NCBI GenBank assembly: GCA_944384285.1
Contig: CALWSX010000031.1
Location: 1-12,394 of the forward strand
Source: an uncultured Lachnospiraceae bacterium
GTDB taxonomy: Bacteria > Bacillota > Clostridia > Lachnospirales > Anaerotignaceae
Direction: 5' to 3'
DNA: 12,394 nucleotides
The notes below the pieces were generated by a model that did no database searches, was not told the DNA's origin, and saw only the letters and a program-made list of their open reading frames with translations. The position numbers and the translations under genes are program-made. Numbering within the stretch: the first letter of the stretch is position 1; every line of letters begins with the position of its first letter. Positions 7,448 through 12,394 of the stretch are shown here, piece by piece.

Positions 7448-8020
7448 TTAGATGTTTCCACGACCAAGGTCAAATGCTTTAAGATTAATTTCGACAAATT
7501 TAGCAGGTACACATGCACGAATAGCATTTTTCCAAGCTTCTTCTGAGATATCAAAATATTTTGAAAGACGTCCCATAAGTACAATATTAACAGCTTTAGC
7601 AGAGCCTGCCTGTTCTGCTAAAGAAAGACAGTCCATAGCGTCAACTTTAATATCGAGGTTTTCCATTTTATCAATAAGATTTTCAGGATATGATGCTGAA
7701 CCGATTATAACAGGCATAGGGTCAATTTCCTGAGTATTTACAACAATTCGTCCATCTGGTTTAAGATATTCAATCCAACGAGCAGCCTCAAGTTTTTCAA
7801 ATGATACTATAAAATCAGCTTCTCCTTTATCAATAATAGGGGAATATACTTTTTCACCAAAACGAACATAAGTAACAACACTTCCGCCTCTTTGGCTCAT
7901 ACCATGAACTTCAGAAACTTTTACGTCATATCCTTCTGTAAGAAGAAGGTGTCCCAATAATTTGCTGGCGAGCAGAGAGCCCTGACCGCCAACACCAACA
8001 ATCATAATGTTTTTAGTCAT
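7448..8020 (-). CDS. iorB: Indolepyruvate oxidoreductase, beta subunit
   Basis: Gamma-domain-type subunit of the two-subunit indolepyruvate:ferredoxin oxidoreductase, 190 residues. It partners IorA in oxidative decarboxylation of aryl-pyruvates (indolepyruvate, phenylpyruvate, hydroxyphenylpyruvate) with CoA to aryl-acetyl-CoA, CO2 and reduced ferredoxin. The N-terminus NIMIVGVGGQGSLLASKLL (GxGGxG at 9-14) and VHGMSQRGGSVVTYVRFG (about 38-55) are hallmarks of the family. I chose ATG at 8020 because AGGAGGG (minus-strand sense, 8033-8027) is six bases from it. A TTG at 8026 in the same frame would overlap the iorA stop by four bases but would abut the Shine-Dalgarno. The stop is followed by a weak hairpin (7417-7444) and then the bidirectional terminator. 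It is the last gene of the yerC-iorA-iorB unit. Confidence 0.95.
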   Translation of the reverse strand: MTKNIMIVGVGGQGSLLASKLLGHLLLTEGYDVKVSEVHGMSQRGGSVVTYVRFGEKVYSPIIDKGEADFIVSFEKLEAARWIEYLKPDGRIVVNTQEIDPMPVIIGSASYPENLIDKMENLDIKVDAMDCLSLAEQAGSAKAVNIVLMGRLSKYFDISEEAWKNAIRACVPAKFVEINLKAFDLGRGNI

Positions 8021-8022
8021 AA

Positions 8023-9759
8023 TCAACCCTCCTGTACTTTTAAAGCGTCAAATTTACAAAGCTGCTGGCAAACTCCACAACCTACGCAGAGTGTAGAATC
8101 AATATGTATTTTTTTATTTTTGAAACTAATTGCAGGACAGCCAAGACGCATACATGACTTACATCCTATACATTTATTTTCATCTAATTTAAGAGCAGGT
8201 TTTATTTTTACATATTTTAAAAGAACACAAGGACGACGGCTTATAATAACAGAAGGTTCATCTGCTGCAAGTTCTTCTTTTAAAACAGCATCACATTCAG
8301 CAAGGTTATATGGGTCTACAACACGAACACGGTTAAAACCAATAGCACGGCATAAAGTTTCAAGATCTATTTTTCCGGCAGGATCTCCTTTAATATTGTA
8401 TCCTGTAGTAGGGTTTTGCTGATGACCTGTCATACCTGTTATTGAGTTATCAAGTATGATTACAGTTGAATTACTCTGGTTGTATGCGATATTTGCAAGT
8501 CCTGTCATACCAGAGTGCATAAAAGTTGAGTCACCTATAACTGCAACAGTTTTATTCTGACTTTCAGGACCATTTGCTTTATTAAAACCATGAACAGCGC
8601 TTATTGATGCACCCATACAAAGTGTCATATCCATAGCGTTTAAAGGAGCAACTGCACCTAATGTATAACAACCAATATCGCCAAGAACTGTACATTTATT
8701 TTTAGAGAGTGTAAAGAAGATTCCTCTGTGAGGACAGCCGGCACACATAACAGGAGGGCGAATTGGAAGATTTTCTTCTAATTTTTTCCCTGTAGGAACA
8801 GAAAGTCCGAGTTTTTCAGCAATTAAGCTTTGAGAAAATTCTCCTTCAATAGGCATAACGTCTTTACCTGTGACATCAAGTCCAAGTGCACGGCAATGAG
8901 TTTCAATAATAGGGTCAAGTTCTTCAATTATTATGAGTTTGTCTACTTTTTTAGCAAAATCTAAAATGAGGTTTTTAGGCAAAGGATTAATCATACCTAA
9001 TTTTAAAATACTTGCGTTTTCACCAAAAACTTCTTTTACATACTGATAGCTTGTAGATGAAGTAATAACACCTATTTTTGTGCTTGCCATTTCTACACGG
9101 TTAAAATAACAGTTTTCAGCATATTCAGTTAAAGCTTCAGTTCTTTTTTCAACGAATGGATGACGAAGTTTTGCATAACCTGGCATCATAACGTATTTAG
9201 GAGCATTTTTTTCGTATTTTTTAGGTTCGATATTAATACGTTCTGAAGTTTCAACAACGCTTTGAGAATGAGCAATACGAGTACACATTTTAATAATAAC
9301 AGGTGTATCAAATTTTTCTGAAAGTTCAAAAGCACGTTTAGTAAATTCGAGTGTTTCGGAAGAATCAGAAGGTTCTAACATAGGTACTTTAGCAGCGATA
9401 GCATAATGTCTTGAGTCCTGTTCATTTTGTGAAGAATGCATACCTGCATCGTCAGCCACACAAATTACCATACCACCGTTTACGCCTGTGTATGAGCATG
9501 TAAAAAGAGGGTCAGCTGCAACGTTTAAGCCTACGTGTTTCATACCGCAAAAGCTTCTTTTTCCGGCAAGACTTGCACCAAAAGCTACTTCCATAGCTAC
9601 TTTTTCATTTGGAGCCCATTCACAATAAATTTCATCATATTTAGCAGCTTCTTCAGTTACTTCTGTACTAGGTGTTCCAGGGTAACTTGAAACGATACTG
9701 CATCCGGCTTCGTAAAGCCCTCTTGCTAAGGCTTTATTACCTAACATAAGAGTTTTCAT
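8023..9759 (-). CDS. iorA: Indolepyruvate ferredoxin oxidoreductase, alpha subunit
   Basis: Catalytic, thiamine-diphosphate and iron-sulfur subunit of IOR, 578 residues, the usual full length. Order: pyrimidine-binding domain at the N-terminus (SSYPGTPSTEV, 24-34), transketolase C-like middle domain (about 225-315), conserved CAGCPHRG (339-346), pyrophosphate-binding domain with the thiamine motif GD (409-410) to N438, and a C-terminal 2x[4Fe-4S] ferredoxin domain with cysteines at 530, 533, 536, 541 and 558, 561, 564, 568. The first cluster has the longer CxxCxxCxxxxCP spacing usual for IorA. No cluster ligand appears missing. The ATG at 9759 has AAAGGA 11 bases upstream, a modest site. Its TGA stop lies two bases from the iorB start, so translation is probably coupled. 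In anaerobes this enzyme serves amino-acid fermentation or, in reverse, aryl-acid assimilation. Confidence 0.97.
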   Translation of the reverse strand: MKTLMLGNKALARGLYEAGCSIVSSYPGTPSTEVTEEAAKYDEIYCEWAPNEKVAMEVAFGASLAGKRSFCGMKHVGLNVAADPLFTCSYTGVNGGMVICVADDAGMHSSQNEQDSRHYAIAAKVPMLEPSDSSETLEFTKRAFELSEKFDTPVIIKMCTRIAHSQSVVETSERINIEPKKYEKNAPKYVMMPGYAKLRHPFVEKRTEALTEYAENCYFNRVEMASTKIGVITSSTSYQYVKEVFGENASILKLGMINPLPKNLILDFAKKVDKLIIIEELDPIIETHCRALGLDVTGKDVMPIEGEFSQSLIAEKLGLSVPTGKKLEENLPIRPPVMCAGCPHRGIFFTLSKNKCTVLGDIGCYTLGAVAPLNAMDMTLCMGASISAVHGFNKANGPESQNKTVAVIGDSTFMHSGMTGLANIAYNQSNSTVIILDNSITGMTGHQQNPTTGYNIKGDPAGKIDLETLCRAIGFNRVRVVDPYNLAECDAVLKEELAADEPSVIISRRPCVLLKYVKIKPALKLDENKCIGCKSCMRLGCPAISFKNKKIHIDSTLCVGCGVCQQLCKFDALKVQEG

Positions 9760-9811
9760 TTATATTTCATTCCTTTCTTACCTAAATTAGCTTTTTAAGG
9801 CTAAAGGGGGT

Positions 9812-10123
9812 TTATTCTGTATCTGATTTTTTATGTAGATTTTTGGTTCTTTCAATTATTTCCGGAAGACGACCGGTACCATAATTAAGCATACGATTTA
9901 CTCGGCTTATAGTAGCGGAGCTTGCGTTACTTTTTTCCATAATTTCCATATATACTTTGTTGTCTAAAAGCATAGAAGCAACTTCATAGCGTTGTTCCAT
10001 TGCACGAAGTTCAGTAACTGCACATAGATCATCAAAAAATTCGCAACATTCATCCAAATCTTTTAACTGTAAAATTGCTTCATATAATTCATAATTTTTT
10101 TCTTTTGGAGTATATTTCGCCAT
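9812..10123 (-). CDS. yerC: YerC/YecD family TrpR-related DNA-binding protein
   Basis: Small helical DNA-binding protein of the TrpR superfamily, 103 residues, close to the length of Bacillus YerC. The helix-turn-helix lies at about 46-79 (YEVASMLLDNKVYMEI, then SNASSATISRVNRML as recognition helix), preceded by helices containing VTELRAMEQRYEVA, the family signature. The frame is open to 10186, but ATG at 10123 is chosen because AGGAGG (complement of 10131-10136) sits seven bases upstream and the longer N-terminal extension has no family match that I know. TrpR binds tryptophan; ligands of YerC proteins are not established to my knowledge. The gene is 52 bp ahead of iorA on the same strand with no convincing terminator between, so it probably heads the ior operon and may regulate it. 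A palindrome within its promoter suggests autoregulation. Confidence 0.9.
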   Translation of the reverse strand: MAKYTPKEKNYELYEAILQLKDLDECCEFFDDLCAVTELRAMEQRYEVASMLLDNKVYMEIMEKSNASSATISRVNRMLNYGTGRLPEIIERTKNLHKKSDTE

Positions 10124-10130
10124 AAAGTTA

Positions 10131-10136
10131 CCTCCT
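10131..10136 (-). promoter_or_regulatory. Ribosome binding site that decides the yerC start
   Basis: AGGAGG on the minus strand, seven bases before the ATG at 10123. This excludes the longer reading frame that begins at 10186. Confidence 0.9.
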
Positions 10137-10154
10137 TTTTTATTATACTTGTTT

Positions 10155-10183
10155 ATTTTATCACCAAAATTTAATTTGGTAAA
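10155..10183 (-). promoter_or_regulatory. Promoter of the yerC-iorAB unit with embedded palindromic operator
   Basis: On the minus strand: -35 TTTACC (10183-10178), a 17-bp spacer, and an extended -10 TGATAAAAT whose hexamer is at 10160-10155. The palindrome ACCAAA-ATTTAA-TTTGGT (10163-10180) fills the spacer, the standard place for a repressor. A consensus TATAAT at 10147-10142 is an alternative -10, but it lacks a good -35. Confidence 0.6.
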
Positions 10184-10199
10184 CACTTTTTTGGTTTAC
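10179..10199. repeat. Second dyad upstream of the yerC -35
   Basis: GTAAAC (10179-10184) and GTTTAC (10194-10199) are separated by nine bases. The pair overlaps the operator at 10163-10180 and places a third TTTGGT-like half (10190-10195) further upstream, so regulator binding could be cooperative. Confidence 0.4.
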
Positions 10200-10302
10200 A
10201 GTGTGAAACTTTTATGGTTCAAAGATTTAGATGAAAAAACTTTATCTAAATGGATTGTTTAAAAAAACGTATTTTTATATATTTAATATATAGATTTTAT
10301 GA

Positions 10303-10354
10303 TATTAATAAATAATAATAAAATAATTACTATCTTTATGATTATTTATTAATA
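10303..10354. repeat. 14-bp AT-only inverted repeat in the gap between the nuclease and yerC
   Basis: TATTAATAAATAAT (10303-10316) and its reverse complement (10341-10354) flank a 24-bp spacer. The surrounding stretch (about 10204-10375) is almost pure A/T and has no gene or ribosome binding site that I can find. The repeat may be low-complexity coincidence. Confidence 0.4.
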
Positions 10355-10375
10355 ATAATTTTATAAAAATAAATT

Positions 10376-10403
10376 AAAAAATCCCAAACAAATAGTTTGG
10401 GAT
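10376..10403 (-). terminator. Rho-independent terminator of the tsaD-nuclease unit
   Basis: On the minus strand ATCCCAAAC and GTTTGGGAT (10403-10395 with 10389-10381) form a 9-bp stem with a 5-base loop, followed by TTTTT. It starts four bases after the nuclease stop codon, so the yerC-iorAB unit needs its own promoter. Confidence 0.9.
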
Positions 10404-10407
10404 AAAT

Positions 10408-11196
10408 TTAAGGATTACAAGTTTTACATGGAGAAAAACCATTTTCAATGGCTTCTTCTCTTGATGAAAAATATACTCTGTTTTTTTCACTTGGAAGACC
10501 ACCACAAGTTATTTTATGAAATTTTTTGCTGTTTGAATTTCCTATGTATGAACTTTCAGAAGGTTCTTCTTTTATTTCTTGTGAAAAAGTGCTATCAGTA
10601 ATGCCCCAAAGACCTTTTTGGTTTTCATAGGCATTTTTTTCAAGTTTATCAAATGTGTCTGCATGTTTTGTGTCTTTCCCATACCTTACAGATTTTGCAA
10701 AGCCTTCCTTCACACATACAGCGTTATACATTTTTTCTTCTATTTCGGTTCCATCATTAAGATTATCAGAAGGGGAAAGCCAAACATATCTTAAAAGACG
10801 TCCATATTTATCTGTATCAGACACATCTTTTTCAAGGTATATTGTTTGGTTTTCGGAAAACATGCTTTTAGTAAATTTGCTTGCCATTTCCCCAAATTCA
10901 TTATTTTTTTCTTTATCAGGATGAACACTTTCAGGTGTGTCAATACCTATCATTCTTACTGTAAACTCTTCTCCATCAATGTTTACTTTAATTGTATCTC
11001 CGTCAACAGCTCGAATAAACTCTGCTGCCTGGAGGTCAGGATTTGTATTTTCATCTACTTCGTTGTTTATTTCTGTACTGTTTATATTTTCTTTTGTTTC
11101 TGTAGATGATGTACAAGAAGCAAGTAAGAATGTTGAAAGTATTAAAATATAAAATAATAAGCTTTTAAGTCTAAAACATTTTTTTGTCATTTTCAA
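10408..11196 (-). CDS. Surface lipoprotein thermonuclease (SNase-like) with C-terminal metal-binding domain
   Basis: Predicted exported, lipid-anchored nuclease of the staphylococcal nuclease family, 262 residues. It has a basic N-terminus, a hydrophobic core (LLFYILILSTFLLA) and lipobox LLASC with Cys28. A polar linker follows (29-57). The SNase domain (about 58-200) keeps the calcium and catalytic residues: VDGDT (D65, D67), R81, D86 and E89 in RMIGIDTPE, and R133 in YGRLLRY. The C-terminal module (about 217-262) has SKKFHKITC, a conserved NRVYFSSREEAIENGFSPCKTC, and probable metal ligands H227, C231, C257 and C260, like the Ada-type zinc knuckle often fused to such nucleases. The start is TTG at 11196 (AGGAG nine bases away); ATG at 11190 is possible, but its spacing of 15 is poor. 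It lies one base after the tsaD stop, so the two are cotranscribed. Likely role: degrading extracellular nucleic acid. Confidence 0.9.
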   Translation of the reverse strand: MKMTKKCFRLKSLLFYILILSTFLLASCTSSTETKENINSTEINNEVDENTNPDLQAAEFIRAVDGDTIKVNIDGEEFTVRMIGIDTPESVHPDKEKNNEFGEMASKFTKSMFSENQTIYLEKDVSDTDKYGRLLRYVWLSPSDNLNDGTEIEEKMYNAVCVKEGFAKSVRYGKDTKHADTFDKLEKNAYENQKGLWGITDSTFSQEIKEEPSESSYIGNSNSKKFHKITCGGLPSEKNRVYFSSREEAIENGFSPCKTCNP

Positions 11197-11197
11197 T

Positions 11198-12223
11198 TTA
11201 TTTTTCTCCTAACTTAAGACCTGGTATTGCATTTAATGAAAGATCATGTGTTACACCGTTAATATATTCATAATATGCAGCTGAACCTATCATAGCAGCG
11301 TTATCTGTACAAAGAATAGGGGAAGGAATATTAAGTGTAAATCCTTCTTTTTCACATTCTTCCTTAAGACGTTTTCTTAAAGCCGAATTTGAAGCTACTC
11401 CACCTGCAAGTGCAACTTTTTTAATTCCTTTTTCTTTTGCTGCATTTATAGTTTTAGTAACAAGAACATCAACAACAGATTTTTGAAAACTTGCAGCGAC
11501 GTCATTTTCGTTAATTTCTATATTTTGCATTTGGTTTTTGTTAAGATAATTTAAAACAGCAGATTTTAACCCACTGAAACTAAAGTCAAAACTGTTTTCT
11601 TTAAGACATGGCTCTGGAAACTCAATCGCATTTTCATTACCAAGCTTAGCGGCTTTATCAATTTTAGGACCACCAGGATAACCCATACCTATAGCTCTTG
11701 CAACCTTATCAAAAGCTTCTCCGGCAGCATCATCTCTTGTTTTTCCCATAATTTCAAATTTTCCGTAGTCAGATACATAAACTAAATGACTGTGTCCTCC
11801 AGAAGCTACCATGGCAACAAAAGGAGGTTTAAAATTTATATCTTCTATATAGTTTGCGGCAATATGTCCTTCTATATGATGAACACCTATCAAAGGTTTT
11901 TTAAGGGCATAGGCGAGAGCCTTCGCTTCTGAAAGTCCGACAAGAAGGGCACCTACAAGACCAGGACCATAAGTTACAGCAATGGCTGTAATATCTTCTT
12001 TTTTCATATTGGCATCAGATAAGGCTTTTTTAATAACCCAGTCAATATTTTCGATATGCTTTCTTGAAGCAATTTCTGGGACTACACCACCATAAAGTGT
12101 ATGCAAATCAATCTGAGATGAAATTACGTTTGATAATACTTCTCGACCATTTTTAACTACAGATGCAGCGGTTTCGTCACAAGAACTTTCTATTGCAAGA
12201 ATAAATATATCTTTTTCATTCAT
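11198..12223 (-). CDS. tsaD: tRNA N6-adenosine threonylcarbamoyltransferase
   Basis: Universal tRNA-modification enzyme (Kae1/Gcp/YgjD family, ASKHA fold), 341 residues. With TsaB and TsaE it transfers the threonylcarbamoyl group from the TsaC product to A37 of tRNAs that read ANN codons. Seen: ILAIESSCDETAASVV at the N-terminus, the metal-binding pair H116 and H120 in HHIEGH, SGGHSHLV (141-148), AGEAFDKVAR (167-176), GGVASNSALR (274-283) and the C-terminal metal ligand D307 in CTDNAAMIG. The ATG at 12223 has AGGAG seven bases upstream. tsaB, tsaE and rimI are not visible; they often neighbour tsaD in Firmicutes and may lie further upstream. It sits 32 bp after the end of an upstream gene and one base before the nuclease, suggesting an operon. 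It should be essential. Confidence 0.98.
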   Translation of the reverse strand: MNEKDIFILAIESSCDETAASVVKNGREVLSNVISSQIDLHTLYGGVVPEIASRKHIENIDWVIKKALSDANMKKEDITAIAVTYGPGLVGALLVGLSEAKALAYALKKPLIGVHHIEGHIAANYIEDINFKPPFVAMVASGGHSHLVYVSDYGKFEIMGKTRDDAAGEAFDKVARAIGMGYPGGPKIDKAAKLGNENAIEFPEPCLKENSFDFSFSGLKSAVLNYLNKNQMQNIEINENDVAASFQKSVVDVLVTKTINAAKEKGIKKVALAGGVASNSALRKRLKEECEKEGFTLNIPSPILCTDNAAMIGSAAYYEYINGVTHDLSLNAIPGLKLGEK

Positions 12224-12255
12224 TGTTTTTCTCCTGTAAGTATCAAATAAAAACT

Positions 12256-12394
12256 TTATTTTTTTGTGATTATATTTTTCATGTGCTTTCTGTTAAAGGA
12301 GGTTCTTTTTTCAGATGCTCTAAAATAATATTTCCCGTATTTTATATATTTTACGATAACTGTAATAAACATTCCTAAGGAAAGAGAAGGGAAT
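12256..12394 (-). CDS. C-terminal end of an unidentified, probably membrane-associated protein (partial)
   Basis: A minus-strand frame is open from the window edge to a TAA at 12258-12256 and gives about 45 residues. It begins with a hydrophobic stretch (SLSLGMFITVIV), then a tyrosine- and lysine-rich part (KYIKYGKYYF) and a strongly basic tail ending NIITKK. This pattern suits the last transmembrane helix and cytoplasmic tail of a membrane protein. The stop is 32 bp before tsaD on the same strand, a normal operon distance. I do not recognise the family; a small membrane protease such as a prepilin peptidase is one possibility, but I have no motif for it. The other frame reads (another minus frame reaches a TAG after 24 codons) make this the best but not a certain choice. 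Confidence 0.4.
   Translation of the reverse strand, partial: FPSLSLGMFITVIVKYIKYGKYYFRASEKRTSFNRKHMKNIITKK

Noticed and set aside
8021..8026. TTG start for iorB, giving a 4-base overlap with the iorA stop
   Set aside because: The AGGAGGG Shine-Dalgarno would directly abut the TTG, while the ATG at 8020 has a six-base spacing and matches the usual family N-terminus.
9787..9805. Hairpin between yerC and iorA as a terminator or attenuator
   Set aside because: It has only a 5-bp stem (TTAGC/GCTAA) and no T-run on the minus strand, so it is unlikely to stop transcription.
10124..10186. Longer yerC frame beginning at 10186
   Set aside because: The extension covers the predicted -10 regions and the Shine-Dalgarno, and it has no ribosome binding site of its own; the 103-residue form fits the family length.
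10204..10375. Near-pure A/T stretch as a replication origin or UP-element-like site
   Set aside because: No DnaA boxes (TTATCCACA-like), iterons or origin genes are nearby, and gaps in this genome are generally very AT-rich.
1..12394. CRISPR arrays, insertion sequences, tRNA or rRNA genes, toxin-antitoxin or defence genes
   Set aside because: No regularly spaced repeats, transposase motifs, tRNA cloverleaf sequences or defence-related domains were found by reading the window; every large frame has a housekeeping or metabolic assignment.

Overview
The window looks like a chromosomal stretch from a low-GC, obligately anaerobic Firmicute of class Clostridia. This is judged from AT-rich DNA, strong AGGAGG-type ribosome binding sites, a WalK-like sensor kinase, an 874-residue pyruvate phosphate dikinase that keeps Clostridium symbiosum residue numbering, and ferredoxin-linked indolepyruvate oxidoreductase. 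I see no rRNA, tRNA, CRISPR array, insertion sequence or phage gene. The genus cannot be fixed by eye.

Layout. Position 1 to 1118 (+) holds the 3' part of a HAMP-PAS-HisKA-HATPase sensor kinase, closed by a terminator. A 442-base AT-rich region with a good promoter and several inverted repeats leads to ppdK (1561-4185, +), which has its own terminator. An AMP-forming acyl-CoA synthetase (4291-5925, -) and a class I aminotransferase (6148-7332, +) are divergent. Their promoters have mirror-image -35 boxes inside the two arms of one 15-bp inverted repeat. A bidirectional terminator separates the aminotransferase from a minus-strand unit that reads yerC (TrpR-like regulator), iorA, iorB (10123 down to 7448). 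A separate minus-strand unit upstream reads the end of an unidentified gene, tsaD, then a lipoprotein nuclease (12394 down to 10408), and ends in a terminator.

How the genes may work together. The aminotransferase, IorAB and the acyl-CoA synthetase are the enzyme types needed to ferment an (aromatic) amino acid oxidatively: amino acid to 2-oxoacid, to acyl- or aryl-acetyl-CoA plus reduced ferredoxin, with CoA ester and free acid interconverted. ppdK could salvage the AMP and pyrophosphate made by the synthetase, or run towards PEP. The TrpR-family gene directly ahead of iorAB, with a palindrome between its own -35 and -10, suggests local control. The enzyme families are well supported. The shared pathway and the regulation are inference.
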